Assembly (NCBI RefSeq): GCF_018812025.1
Contig: NC_063061.1
Location: 6,499,796-6,563,795 of the forward strand
Length of the DNA: 64,000 nucleotides
Direction of reading: 5' to 3'
DNA from: Megalobrama amblycephala
Taxonomy: Eukaryota > Chordata > Actinopteri > Cypriniformes > Xenocyprididae
The notes under the pieces were generated by a model, which was not told where the DNA came from, ran no database searches, and worked only from the letters and a program-made list of their open reading frames with translations. Shown piece by piece: positions 32,737-47,449 of this stretch; position 1 is the stretch's first letter, and each line of letters begins with the position of its first letter. Both the position numbers and the translations under genes were made by a program.

Positions 32737-35700
32737 AATATAAAAATAAAAGCTAATTCAAAATATTAAATAATACTAAAATAACACTGCATGTGAGTGT
32801 ATGTAACTTAAAAACATATTTTATAAAAGTGCTATTTGAGAACTGTTTAAAAAGGAAAAACGTCCTTTAATGTGTGAAGAAGTGCAGTAATAATACTAGT
32901 TTACACTTTGAAGCCAGTGGCTGCTGCGCTTCTGCCCATAAAGTCCACAGTAATGGATTCAGTGCATCAGAGCTGTCTGCTTAGCCCACAGGGGGAGGAT
33001 CTGGGACTTGCCTTGTTGAACCCACTTATGTGCTCTACTGTCAATGTGACAGATTGGTGTATGGTCGCCGTCCCAGCGGTGCAGCTCAACATCTGGACAA
33101 TTTCTGTCTGTTTTGGGGAAAAAAAAAATGCTTTAAGTGCTTTACGAGGATGCCCAAGTGACAACCCTCAGATCAGTTTTGTTTTGGTTGGAGTGGAAGC
33201 TGGTAGGACTGATTTCAGATTAGCATTTGATTTAGAGCATCTTGCTGGAAGTCTGCTGCCATGCTGATCAAATAGTGTCAGTCCAGTGTTTCTATAATAT
33301 TTGCATTTGAACATGCCTTTTTCTAGAACTGGATTGTTATAATTATATGTGAAAATCAGTGCTGGAGGAAGTCGAAATGTCTTAGTGCAACATTACCCTT
33401 GGAGAGAGAGATGGACGGGGAGCCCTTAAAAGATGTGGTGGTTTTTTCAAAATTCTTTTTTTACAGTTTTAAAAGCACACAACACTAAAGTTTTGCAACA
33501 AATTGTTCTTGAATTATCACACTATTTTGCTTTATAATGAGAAATTTAAAAAAAGCATTTCTATCATTTGCTTTCTCCCCAACATGTTAAAATCTTTGTG
33601 AAATGTGCAGTTTGTAAATCAGTCACATATTCTAATAGCATAAAATATAACATTAAAAATCACATAGTTGCTCAGTTTAACATTCAAGGTTTAATAATTT
33701 TTTGTGCATCACTTTTATCTATGATCATATAGATATATATTCTCTTCATTCGTACTTGCTGTAAAAAGAAGAATATTTAACTTGGATGAACGTAATTACT
33801 GTTTCCCTAGCAGATTTGGTAGGTTTGCCCCTACAGTTTATTTCCGTAATAAATTAATGACTTCCTCTGATGTGCTTGTGAGGGCCTCTGATATTGTCTG
33901 ATTGACGTTTAACCCTCTCCATTATTACACAGGGGGTAATCAATAAATAAATGAGTCATCAATGTGAATTAATTGCTTAGCAATGTATTATTCATCCGCA
34001 GAGTTCATTTATGAAGAGAAGATCCCAGTGCTGTTTATCAAGTTGAAGGAAGAGTGTAGCAAAGAAAATCTTCTGCACTGAAGTTACAAGAAGACTTCTA
34101 CTTTTTCAGGTACCTTGTACATAACTTGTACTACAAATAGGTCAAACTGACTGTGAGAGTTTATTTTAGTTATTTGCTAGAATTCAACAGCTCAAAGTAG
34201 ATTACCTCAAAGAAATGTTGCAGGTTAAATACTACTATTCCTATTGATAGCCCTACTGGTGTCATTCTGTTGATTACAACATATTTTTAACCTGTTCCTT
34301 GAAGCAATAATTCTTCAAAAAAAAAAAAAAAAAAAGAAAAGAAAAAAAGCATTATTGTCATAGTCAGCATTAACATTTGCAGACTAACAGAATTCACTGA
34401 GCACCTATAACTGGTAACTAGAATTTTTTGGAGTGTGGGTGTCAGGTAACTATCTGTGTGATTACTTTTGATAGTTTTCTATTATTGAGGAGTTCAAGTC
34501 TATGTTCTGCCACAGTATGTTGATTAAGTTATACTATGTTGATCTCTGATTGTAAAGAAATTTTAAAGAAAGAGGTATGTATCATCATACAGGTTGACTT
34601 GAATATAAGAATTAGATAATTAGCTTTCCCTAACAGTTTTAGCTATCATGATCAAGCCCGAAGTGTCATACACAGAAGTATGTATCATGCTTATTTAAGT
34701 TGAAAAGTTTAATCTTTTTCATAACATGTCACAAGCAATCATGTCTTTGGAATGTGCTTTTAACGAACAACACCGCACAGCCTCTGGTGGTGTTAAAAAA
34801 ACACTACCCACCTAAATGGGGCTGTCAGTGTTTCCAAACCACAAAATCAAAGAAACAAGGTTCAGGCCTCCCCTGTTCTGGCATTATTCATTTGCAAAAT
34901 GTATTATATCCTTTTAGGCACAGCATGTTTACTTTGAACTCACACTACTTTTCTGTGTATAGCCGATACTCAGCAGCTGTTGCATAACATGAATCGAGTC
35001 ATATCACCGACATGTACAATGCGCACACTTGCAACATCAGACTAAAGCACTTCCCCCTGCTGTTGTTGATTTCGTTTGATTCATTCAGTGAGCGTATTTA
35101 CTCCCTCCGAAGCAAACAGGGTAGAGAAGTGAATCAGATGTGTTGTGCTCAAGCCTCCTCTAATTGCCATGGACCTCTCCCTCCACTGGCTTTCTTCTGT
35201 CCTGAGTAGAGAAAAAAACACTACGTTTGTAGCTCACTGTTCAGCTTTTATCTATATTTTAAGCCACACACAAGGTGTAGAGTTGAGCTGGAGCTTGTTA
35301 CAGGGGCCTGTGACTGCATAATTCATGAGCGGGAGCGGGTTGCAGCAGCAGCTAAATAAAAGATCTTTCTTTCCGTGGCAGGACAGCAGCAGATACCTGT
35401 CCGTGCTGCTAGCTAGTGTCGTGGAACATGCAGGAAGATCAATACGCATTTGTGTGACACAAATCGCTCAGTCGACTGTGTGCCTTGAAAGTGATCAGTC
35501 CCCCAATGCTTGTCCCTAATGTTGATCCACTCCAGGATGCCAAAAATACTCACGTTTCAAGCTCAGCAGGCCTCCATTACCTGATGTTCTGAAGTAGTGA
35601 CGAAGGAAACTAACTTGCCAGTGAAGCTAATTATAGGTTTTGTGACTGATTTTTAATGTCATTTCCAGTCTTGAAGCTGTTGAAACACCCAATGAGTGTG

Positions 35701-37500
35701 AAAGAGTTAGTGTAGGTTGGAAGTTCTTTAATTTAAGGCAGCACTGAGCCACTGTTCCACTTTATTAGCCATTGGCACTGAGCCCATTACAGAACACTCC
35801 AGTTTGCAGGACTCAAACTCCCTCTGCCTAGATTGCAGTGGATCGTGGATAAGGCAAGATTAAAAAATCATGTCAGGAGAAAAGACTTGATGTGCAGGCG
35901 GAGGCATAAAACCGCATACGGAAGGCGGCAGCTTCAAATTGGACAGCAGACTGCGCTGTATCTTTACAAAATGCATGAATCCACTGAAGACCCAAGATCA
36001 ACCCCCCTGACTGTCTGTCTTGGTTTCTCTTTTTGGACAAAGCAGCTATGGTTCTGATGAAGGGCTTCGAAGGAGCATCTCAGGGAGCGACTGATCACAT
36101 TCTGAATGAGAGCTGGAGTGAGGGTACGAGGCTAGAGTTGGTCAGAACAGGGGGTGCTGGTTCACATCTAAAAGCACGTGCGATGCAGACTGAAGCGTGC
36201 TGAGCTGCACCGAACAGACTCTAGCTATGACGGAGGGGGGATGATCTTTTAAAAGCCTTTATTCTCCTCCAGTGAAATTATTACCAGTATGTGAAAACAA
36301 GGCTGGCTTCAGGCTAGCCACCCAGGAGAGTGCTCAGCCTTAGGGTGATTTCAGAAGAAAGTAACTCAGGAGAAATAATGGGGCTGGGAGTACAAGGGGA
36401 AGGTAAAGGGAATTTTTATTCGGTTCACTCATAGTCTTGCTCTTAGTTTTCTCAGAAGTCTCCACGACTTGCTCACCACCTTCTCTGAGGCTTGCAGTCC
36501 TCGTTTTCTTCTCCGCTCCTGTACACCCTACATCTTGGCCGTTGTTGTGGAGTAACAAAGCTTGAAAGCCTGATGGGTGTTCACAGGGCCAGATGCTCCC
36601 TCTTTCATTGCTTGGCTGTTCACCCACTATCAGACCTGCAGGGTCTTTTTCTTTTCAGTTTGTCTAGGACCAGTGTTTACATGTAATACAAATGAGAAAT
36701 GTAAAGCAGACCTTTCACATTGCAACACATTCAGACATCATGCATGGATTCATGGATTATATTAACTTTCATATTAAAATTTGGACCAGAAACTATATAT
36801 CTAGTAACATTTCAACTGCTTTTATTGAATCTGAATAAGCATTTTGTAAAAAAGGATCACTCCAGCAAAGAGACCTTAAATATTTACTGAAAATGTAGCT
36901 GACTCTCAGCAAATATAAATCTTGCATAACATCATGAAGCAGGAGGAAATCTATCCCTTCTTCCCCTCATTTTCTGAATGAGCGCTGCCTGTCTTTGACC
37001 TCATATGATGGTTTTTTACAACAAAATATTACATTTTAACAGAGACATATCTGTTAAAGTTGTATATTTCAGAGTAAATTAAATTAAAAAAAATCTTTGT
37101 ACAATCTAGATCATGATATGTATCGCTCCCATTCCATCAGGATTTTTGTGATGGAATTTTTCTCACATCTTATGCACTTGTAAATGGGCCTTCCTTAGTG
37201 TAGGAGCTTGTGAAGTGTACAGTGCCCACACTCTCAAACTAGTATAGCAGGACCAGCTCTGACTGTTATCAGTTTTGACATGTCAAAGGCAAGGCAGGGC
37301 GTTAGCCTGTGGCATCCGGGAAAACATGCTAATAGTCAGATGCATTAGTGCACTCAGGGGCTCATGATGATCAAAAAGGATGTGTGTTTTTCAGCAGCCC
37401 ATCTCATGGCCTAGAAAAGGTACAACTCATACAGACAGCTCCTGCTCTCTGTCCACATCCTGTACATTTTCAAAATAAAAATTATGTCATTAATAAAATA
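32737..37500. other. Long noncoding stretch, candidate regulatory DNA
   Basis: No convincing exon is seen. Repeats are few: an A run near 34318-34335 and a 22-23 bp tandem duplication at about 37472-37517. High-complexity segments at about 33,850-34,060 and 35,060-36,240 look single-copy and could be conserved noncoding elements. One of them contains GCATAATTC, a POU4-like site, at 35316-35324. Confidence 0.4.
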
Positions 37501-37974
37501 AAAATTATGTCATTAATTACTCATCATGTCGTTTCAAACTCATAAGACTTTCATTCATCTTCGGAACACAAATGAAGATCTTTTTGATGTCTGTGTCTCT
37601 ATTGACTGACTTTGCAACTGACACTTTTGACGCTTCAAAAAGTTCACAAAGAGATCAGAAAGCTAATCCACAATGTTTACATGTGAGCAAAAGCCTAAAT
37701 CAAATCTGTTCGTCATATAAAGCGATTTTATCTTCTGAAAATCTAACTAAACTGTTCGATTCATATGGATTAGTTTTCCAAACTCTTTATGAACTTTTTG
37801 AAGCGTCAAAAGTGTCAATTGCAAAGGCAGTCAATGAAAGAAAAGACATCTCTTAGATTTAATCAAAAAGATCTTCATTTGTGTTCCAAAGATGAATGAA
37901 AGTCTTAAGAGTTTGGAACGACATGAGGGTGAGTAAATAATGACAGAATTTTAATTTTGGGGTGAACTAACCCT
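37501..37974. mobile_element. TTAA fold-back MITE, third copy
   Basis: Inverted arms share 'actttcattcatctt' / 'aagatgaatgaaagt' and 'ttttgacgcttcaaaaagtt' type words. The right end GGGGTGAACTAACCC is followed by TTAA (37975-37978). The left tip is replaced by a short tandem duplication. Confidence 0.72.
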
Positions 37975-38144
37975 TTAAGTACACCTTGAGAGCAAAAGAG
38001 ACTAGAGAATTGTTGTGTTTTTAATTACACTTTACTGTGTTTAAGTGTAATTTGGAGGTGGAGTGATTACACAGTTGATGATTATTTATAATAGCATATA
38101 AAACATGTAATGTTAACATTATTATGTTAACCTGGGTCATCTTC

Positions 38145-38155
38145 GACAGACAGAC

Positions 38156-38211
<56 letters not shown>

Positions 38212-38212
38212 T
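38145..38212. repeat. (GACA)n(GATA)n microsatellite
   Basis: Three GACA units are followed by about 13 GATA units. Confidence 0.97.
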
Positions 38213-40789
38213 ATTGTCACACTAACACTGAAACGGCATTGACTCACCATTAGCGAATGAAAGACATGGTGACTCTATCACCACTGTCACTGAGCATTAG
38301 TTCTTCATTTTTTTATTCCATTAGAAGACTCTCATGAATATGCTAGTGTCAAGCTAATAAAATCCATTAATATTAAATCCACCATAATATGCACCCTCTG
38401 CTCTCGTAATGGAGTGGAGGTCCTGCTTTCACTGATAATTTAAAGCCACTGTGACCAGCAGGATTCTTAGGTTTAATTTGGGCGATTCATTTTAGTACAA
38501 GGAATTTTGGTTTACAGTATGATGTTCCAGTTAATATTTCAAGTACTCCATTATAACAAATGAACATAGCTTCTACCTGATTCTTTTGGCACATGTATTT
38601 TTCTATGAGGTTCCTAGTGTAGAGAGAATGTAGGGGAGACTGCTGTAAAACAGGGAGTGTAACACAGGGTGAGGTGTAACACCATCAGTTTAAACAAATG
38701 AATATGAGTTAAAATTAAAAAAAAAAAAAAAGAAACTAAGAAACTATTTGAGGTAAGCCATAGTAAACTATAGTTTACTTATATTCAAACCCCAAAATAT
38801 AAAATAAAGTCCGTATGCCCGCGAACAAAGGTTGTTTTGTAACCAGGTAACCATGGCAGCAGTGTGCTATGAAATGAATAAGTAGGCTGTCAGGCGATAG
38901 GCGATAAATCGACGAAACTTGGTGTCATTATCATTCTATTAGGCCTATATAGACTAACCTATACTGTTAGGTCACGTTCCAGAAGCGCTAAAAGGGACAT
39001 TTTTTGTTAATCAAGATGAACAGAACTGTCAGAAATTCCATGAAAAGTTAGTTCCCTGGTCTGGAGGTCACTAACTGACCGAAGGCAATGCGTGTAATTT
39101 GTTGAGTCTAATACACGTTTAATGGGCCCTATTGTTTTTCTTAAACGAATTTGGCACCCAATGGGGAAGAAAAAACTAAACTGGCGTCAGTAAACGCTCA
39201 ATTTAAATATTATCTATTGAATAGGCTACAGGAGATTTGAAGGAGGGTTTTCTCACATATTTTCAAAAGGGTGAATTTTATAAGTGCCCAAAAAATCCGG
39301 GAAAGGCGTGCCAAGGGCTGTTTAAATTTTCATGGCAAACCAACAGACTTTCGCTCTCTCCATGGCCTCAACAGGTCGTTGAGTAAATCTCCAGTGGCTG
39401 TCCAAGCAAATACACTTAGCTACTGAAATGAACTGAATCCTGTCCAGTCAAATCTTTAAACGGTCTGCATGTCGGATTTGATATCCACATTGCGTCCTTC
39501 CATAATTCTCAAGCTAAGCATTCAATTTTGAAAACTTTCTGCCATGGTGCAGGCAAAGCCAAGTTTTGTCTGTTTAAAATCTGGTGTCCATTGTATCGCA
39601 GGACTAACTGTAGCTACAAACATTTTTACAAACATTAAAGGCATTGCTCCTGATTTCCTCTCCAAACATGCCCAGAGCTCGAGTAATTACAGAGATCGTC
39701 AAATCCTTTAGTCATCGCTGATTTTCATTAATAGATACTGTGCTCATTAATCTGACTGTTGATGCACTTATTAGCGCTCATCAATTCATTATTCATGGCC
39801 TGAGTGAATACAAAGAGAGCGGGTGTCTGTATGGGACAACGCGACCAACAGCTAAGCGTCATCGCGCAGATCTATTTCTTCTACAAATAAGTTTCCTGAA
39901 ATACAAACACCGCCAGAGCTGGACCGAAACCCCACAACTCGGTTCGTTATTATTGCACACTGTCCTCACACCGACAGGTATAAGCACACACTGGCCCGAC
40001 AATGCCGCGGGTAAAATGTGAATTCATTGTGGAACGCTTGTTGGTAATTCTGTTAACAAAAGGTATCCTTAGAAGGAATTAAATATTTATTCGTTCTATG
40101 AATAACAATTGGTTAGGGACGACTGGCTGTGTGTTTACTCTGTATGGCACATTTGGCTGCGCCTATCTGTCGAGCGAGAGATACAGTACGTGCGAAAGAG
40201 TGGAGCAGAGTTTAAATTGATCATGGGTCCTGATCAAAAACTTGAGCTACGAGTGAATGTATAATTAAGACCGTGTTTTAGAGGTTTTGTTGTTGTTGTT
40301 GTTGTTGTTTTTATTATTATTCACTCATTCAGGTAGATTTTGGTAGCCTATAATAATGCTACGAGTGTCTCTTATTGGGTGTGATGGTAATACTTTACCC
40401 GATGACTACCCGAAAAGATAGCTTGCAGTCAATTTACATTTAAATATATAAATAAATAAATAAGCAAGCAGAATTAAAATGATCAAATCAACTGCAGTAT
40501 GTAGTATGCAGTAATGTGCTTAAAATGAATGACATTTCTGATCGTAAAACTGTCACTCTAACTGAAAGAGATGGGGCTCTGTCATTTTTTCCATCATAAC
40601 CTATTTATTTATTTATTTATTTAGGGAATCTCGTTTGTTCTCTAAAAGGTTATCGTGATAATAGTGTCAGCACTATTGGGCTCTAGTATTCTTTGTTATA
40701 AATGCATATAATAAACAATCAATTTTTTGCTGTATGCGTAGAATAGAATTTTCCATATTTCTTTAAAGTCCCCTTTCTAAATTCATAAA

Positions 40790-40862
<73 letters not shown>

Positions 40863-42454
40863 GCCTATATAATTGCAGGTAACAAACAAGCTGCTAGTCT
40901 TGAATACTGTAAATCTGAGAATACTTCTTGAACTGTTGAAGCAAACGTGGTTGCGTTAATTATCATATTCCTCGTGTTAAGGTGTTTGCCTTCCTCGCTC
41001 TTAATTACTAGCACGAACTCCCCATAACTGGGCTGAGTGGAGCTGGCGGAGGGTGAAAACACTGGTTAAGCAAATTGGTATTTAAATGTATACTCGCTGG
41101 CCTTCATGCCTTGCATTATTCATTGCCGATACAAAAAAACGTTGCACTTCAAGCCGGGGTTCTGCAGCAGGCGGACATGAGGCCTGTCTACAGGGAAGTG
41201 CAGAAATGTAGGGCAGAAAATTGTGGTCCGTGCACACAGCACTCACCCGCCAACTATTTCACCCTCACTCCTCGACAGTCTGTAAAGACTGATCAAAGAT
41301 TTTTTTTTTTAAATGTACACTATAATTATAGACTTAGCACAAGTCAAAGTTTATGTTAAATGGAAAACTTAAAATTTAAATACTGACGTATGTTTCTCTA
41401 ATTTTTAGACTCTTTATTTTGCTGACTTACCAGAAGGTCTTGATTATTGACTTGGTCTTTGATAAATAAATTGCGAAGCATGTAGGCTACTTGAGGTGCG
41501 TCTTCAAAAATATTCACCGTCAGTGTATTTAATTTCATTAATTTTGTACCTCAGCTAAACGAATCTATTTAACTGGTGTCCGGCTACAAACGGGATTTTA
41601 TTTTGTAGTACCGGACCGTGTTAGGGTATCTTGTCAGTTTAGAATAAATTATGTATGGGACATGATTAGAAGCTTATACGCATTACTTTGAACATATTTC
41701 TTTGAATTAAATGTGAGAAACTCATTTCATCTGTTTTGATTTACATATGAAGTGGAATTATTTCATCAGCATGGACGTATAGATCTAATAACTGATCTCC
41801 TTTTGATTTAGTGACATTTGGGAAAATGCATACTTTTGAACAGAAGGCCAAATAATACATACCAGCATTATCTTAAATATACATATATTTTTGTTTTTGT
41901 TTTGTCATTATTTGTGTATACGTTCTAGACATTTTCGTTGCCAGTGTCTGTTATTTACAATATAATGCCTGACGGTATCTACAGGCACACACAGATGTAA
42001 CACTACACGCGTCTTTTTTTAATAAAACATACATTAACCTAAGTACAAATGATGTATAGAATAGAGAAATGTTGCTTTGAGATCTTTATTTTGACATTTT
42101 AAAAAATCATGTAATAATTGAGACATTTCAGCACTGCGTTGTGAAATTAACTTCACCTGTTAGGTGCTGTCCGTGGTCCTGAAGACCCTGAATACGTTAC
42201 GTTTATTATTTAGACTACTTACATTTGTCTTAACTAGAACTATTTTTGTTCGATTTTTGTCCTTTTGTTTAGATCGGTAACATTACAGCAATAAAGATAA
42301 CTAGCAGACGAACAAATATCTAACTTTTAAGTAATTATCTTCCTAAATGTAGCTATAAATTGTTACTGACGTAGGAAAAACAATATTGAAAACAATATTT
42401 TAATGGAAGATTATATAGCTTTCATTTATAACGACAATTTCTTAATTATTATTA

Positions 42455-42488
<34 letters not shown>

Positions 42489-45252
42489 ATGATAATTTCT
42501 TAATTAATAATTAATATTTTCTTTTATAATGTGTGTATGGTATCTTCATAGTCATAGTATCTTTATCATTGTTTTATGATTTTATTATTATTATTTTGTA
42601 CAACACATCTGGACAACACATCTCTATGTCCTTAAGTTTACATTTACATTTTCCAGACGCTTTTATCCAAAGCCACTTAAACGCTTAAGATACAAATTTT
42701 AGGAATAAAATATGCCGAGTTCACTTCAACACTATACAATTGCATTTTTTTCCCTCTGTGACAGACGTGCACAGCCTCTGTCGTTGTCTTCCACTACCTA
42801 ACTGTTCCACAGCGTGTTGGAATGAGCACGCGCTAATGGAGAAGCATCCTGCACCGGAGGAGCCGCATATATCTTCATTAAAAAATCATGCTTCCCACGC
42901 TTTAACTCTTGAGCGCTCGTATAATGCAGGCTTTCGGATTTTAGAGTGTTCTCGTGAAAGTCTGCAATCTCCATCATGGGTCAATGAAGACATAAACGTA
43001 AATCTTTACCAATGAGGCAGTTTATTACATTACGTTTTATTATTGAGACTACTTACATTTGTCTTAACTGGATCTTTTTTTTTTTTTTTTTTTTTTTTTT
43101 TATATTTTTTGTCCTTTTGTTTAGCCTCATGCTGTAAATTTGTCTTTCATTTTTACATTTTTATAAAATAAAACGTCACGTCACATCATATTCATATTCA
43201 TATTTTTTTTAGAAGAGTGATACAAAGTCCTCCTTAAAAATCATGACATTCCTAAGACTGTTTTATAAATCTTATCATGACCGATCAAAATCCATCAAGA
43301 ATTTACAAGTCTCACGTTTCGCTCTCTACCCCAAGGGATGAATAGAATATCCCCTATAGTAAATGTGTTTAATCTGTAATTGTATTTGAGTTTTTGTAAG
43401 TGTATTTATAAGACGTTCTGCAACTAAATATAATGTAAATTAAATGTAATGAGAATACCTTGAACACTGGTCAGGTCAATCGTGCCCTTTAATATTTTAA
43501 ATGAAGACTCTTACATCTAAATAGCATGAAACTGATAATTAATTTGGGCCAATGACAGCATTCTTATGACAAGAGCCAAATTACATGGGTAGTTAGATAT
43601 TGTTTGTTACTCTGCTTCCATTGATTTGATGGTCTATCAGTCAGTTTGTCTCAGTGCCACATATTCAGATCTCTGTCTTTTGATCATCCCCAGCTGCTTC
43701 TGTCATTCATTAGGCTTGATTAAACATACAAAATTCTTAATTACAACACCCATGTTTTAATTCTTGTCGAATATGCATAATTCCAGTCTGTCATCTGGCA
43801 TGCTCGTAAGTGATCATATACACAGTTTGCCCATATATTTATTTATTTATTTTAATCCGCTGTTAAAGACGGCAAGTGTTACGAAGATTCCCTTGTTCAC
43901 CTTGTCAGGATCAATTTGAGTTGCTCTCCCTGGCACCTTCATTTAGGACTTTTGTCTTTCAGTTTCGCATGTTGGTTAAGTACAAATCCACAATGATTGG
44001 CAGTCAAAAACCAGCTCAGACTTCACGTTAGGCGCTTTAGTAAGCTTGTGCTTCTCTCAGTGTGAGAACTCTGATATCTTGAACGCTGTATTGGGCTTAT
44101 ATATTAACGCTCTTGATAAATATTGCATTGTACTGATTTAGAGCTTCCAGTGCCGGAGGTGTGATCTGACAGTAAAGCGCGCACACGCGGATCAAAACAT
44201 AGGGAACGCGCAACGCGGATGGAAACACTGAGGGAAGTTTATTTACCGCGCTCAAAGTCGGCTGTAGAGTCTTGGCTGAAATAAATAAAACGTTACTGCG
44301 GTAATTCCCAATTTTTCTGCTAACGCTCGCGACTACTTCTTTCGCCGAGCAATGGACTAAGCCGATCGAACGGGCCTTGTTGTTGCAATGTTTGTGAGGA
44401 AAGAGGGAGCCATAGTCATGTACCAGAGAGCTGATTCTCCAAGGCCCTCAGTCGAGCAGCACTCAAGACTCTGGCTTCATTAAAATTTTATACGCAGCGC
44501 TTGGCCAAGGTCTATTTATGAAAATGCGCTTTCCGCTCCATGGAAAACACAAGACTGTAAGGAACCATGGGGAGGAATGTAAATCTAAGAGCGGAATTAT
44601 ATACACTTACACATATTTTTCACTCCAGCTGCATTTTACAAAATAAAGTAACCACTGCCACATTGGAAATATTGCCTCGCATTTGACGTCTATATGTTCC
44701 GTGGCTTCCACGGTTGATGAATTATGTAGATGATTTGGTGAGAGATATGCAAATCCTCAATCGTAGGCACATTTGAGCACGATATACCAATTTGAGTATA
44801 TTGTCTCGCACATTTCACGAAAGTAATGCAAGAAACAACTGTAGCCAGTATGATTTCCTTTCACTATGGACAAACGATAATTTGTGCTGATGAAAACACT
44901 CTAAATACTGATACAATATTGTCACAATGTTGTAGTTGCAATCGCTCTCATTGTAACAATGTATTATGCACTAGAAATGCGTTTAAGTATCTCAAATAAG
45001 TTTTCCACTGCCTTCAGTCTTTAACTACATGCATGGGGCGGAACGAATCTGATTTGCGTTTTGCCTTTTGGATTCTGCAGGAAACACAAAAAAGAACCGT
45101 TGACCTCCAGTATGTGAATTATTCAAATCAAACAATTGACGCACACTGTCGTGGGAATGGGCTTTACCTTATTTATCTACACAGCCGCACTGTTTTCTGT
45201 GAACGAACTTAGTAAACCAAAGCCTTAGCTATAAGGTGAATTATTCTTTAGG

Positions 45253-45287
<35 letters not shown>

Positions 45288-45414
45288 GTAGGTTTCTTAT
45301 TAGAATAATTATTTAATATATACTCGAAGTCTCTGTATATATTTTTAGTTATTTAGCCTACTGTATATACTTAGTGTAGTATGCTATTCATATATTAGCC
45401 TATTATTTGTGTGT

Positions 45415-45449
<35 letters not shown>

Positions 45450-46340
45450 CTGCTATTATAATATATTTTTCGACAAATAATTACAAATAATAATAATTAA
45501 AATGTCTTTTGTTTTTCTTCGCCACACTTTGTGTTTACCGAATTAAATTCCTGTTTATTTGAACATAATGATTGAGTTTAGGCTACCTAAACTCCACGGG
45601 GGAAAGGACGAGAACTCTTGTTGTACAACATGAACCATCCGTTCAGCAATAGGATATCTTCCTCTTAACAAACACTTGCAAAATCAATAGTATCATAACA
45701 CTTCATATTTATTATTCATAAATAACGAGATTTACGGGCTCAAAACCACCTGCTGAACGCCAGAAAGAGCCCGGACTTGACAACTCTTGAAATAAGCGAT
45801 CTTGTTTTCTTTAGCTTGACGTGTTATAAAAGAAACAGCAATAACATTCGGAGTTTTCTCATACACAAATTATGTATTTAATTGCGCTTGTAAAACTTTA
45901 TTTGGACGTGATTTCAAGGGTTTTTTATTCGTTTAATCAGCTCGGAAAACAATATGGAGAAACTATCGGAAATTCGTCATATTTGACTCAACTACAGATA
46001 TTCACTGTTAAAATTAGTTTATTCGTTCGTTATCATTGCGACAATCGATTGCTTACTTAAGTTTGCTCTGTGATAATACACACCAAACAATCGCGTATAT
46101 TATGAGGCATATGACAGCGACAACAGAAACGATAATAATAATAATAATCATCATGAAGATTAGAGATTTTAATTTAAAATAAGCCTGAAATTATTAATCA
46201 ACGAAATAAGATTATTTTATCATTGCATGTGAGTCATCTTATTTAGAGAACGATATACCTAATAGTTATCGTTATATTAAGCAAAATAAATAAAGAAGAC
46301 TCAATAAGAAAGCAAGTTCAGGGACATAACACACTGCAGT
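38213..46340. other. Gene-free region downstream of the pou4f-type gene
   Basis: I recognise no coding exon. Simple repeats: (TTG)n 40286-40310, (TG)n/(TA)n 40792-40862, (ATT)n 42447-42485, T runs 43075-43100 and 45257-45285, (TG)n 45409-45449. A SINE-like fragment lies at 42638-42700. Transposons are otherwise scarce. Complex, CpG-bearing segments at about 39,640-40,020 and 44,150-44,720 stand out and are candidates for regulatory elements; the first holds GCTCATTAAT (39742-39751) and the second an octamer-like ATGCAAAT near 44748. Confidence 0.4.
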
Positions 46341-46344
46341 AACT

Positions 46345-47449
46345 GAGGTAAGACGTGCATGGTTTATTGAAATTTCTGTCGCGTACACAGACACAGTTAA
46401 GCACACTTTCACAAATGAACCATGTGTGGTATTCAAAATAAATTAAGCTCAAATAAATAAGTAAACGACAATATCAGTGAAGTAGAAATATAAATAGGCA
46501 AAACAAATAAGAAATATCTACAAAGTGCATTGAATCTCTGAATATGTAATGAAATGTTCCCATCTACAAACTTAGTGTAATAATAATAATAATAATAATT
46601 TAGATTAAGACGTACAGTAGAAGGGGTAGTCACAAAATAATTCTTAAATAATTTGATTGTCAAAGCATCGTTGAAGTGAAATTAGTTGTAACACACAACG
46701 CTTCGTGTTTTCTATCTAATTTTACCCCAAAATGTGTCAAAAATGAAAACTATAAGAACATCTAGTTGTATGCCCTATTTCCAAAATGACAATGAATGTG
46801 TCAAGACGTCAGGAATCATGAGGTAGACACAGAAAAGTACATTAAGGATGTCCGTGTGTACGTGCGTTCGCCTGTGCGTGTTCTCTCTTATTGCAAGACA
46901 TCAAAATGAATGGAATTTTCAAACGGTAAAAGAACACTTAACGCCTTGTAAACCATGCAATGGATCACAGCAGAACCTTCATGAATTTCTTCTGGAGCAT
47001 ATAGAATAACACTAAGGTTTCTAGAATGGGACATCTTTTGCACAACAGCGATTTAGCTTTCTTTCTTTTCATCCTTAAAAAAACAGAATTTTGATGCGTT
47101 CTTCACACAAAGAGGTGCAGTGTATTCACAGGTATGTACACAGATGAATATAAAAGAGTCATTTTGAGTTAAGAGAATAATCATTATTATTCAATTCTCG
47201 ATTTGTACAATAATTGCAACGTTTAGTTGATGTTGGTTTTCCTCTCGTTCTCCGTCTTCCAGAGCGTGTTGTTCTTGACATTTTGTCATGACAAACTTTT
47301 GGAACACTTTCTGTTTCTGGGATGTTAACGCCAAGCTCCCAATTCCTGTGTGGGAAGCGTGAGTGTTTCGCCTCACCCTCGAAGAGTTTTGTCGGCTCTG
47401 CTCACTCTTATGCCTGATGGTTGAGTTTATTTAAATACATTATTCTGGC
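46345..47449 (-). other. Probable 3' UTR of the pou4f-type gene
   Basis: This is noncoding sequence between the stop codon and the candidate poly(A) site on the minus strand. It is AT-rich with a short ATT repeat near 46577-46600. The extent is inferred from the signal only. Confidence 0.4.
46363..46368 (-). terminator. Candidate poly(A) signal of the pou4f-type gene
   Basis: AATAAA on the minus strand, followed about 30 nt further by a GT-rich tract (GTGTGTTATGT). It would give a 3' UTR of about 1.1 kb. Another AATAAA lies only 19 nt after the stop codon (47426-47431) and is less likely to be the main site. Confidence 0.45.

Noticed and set aside
38145..38212. Possible CRISPR-like array
   Set aside because: It is a simple 4-bp tandem repeat in a vertebrate genome; there are no spacers.
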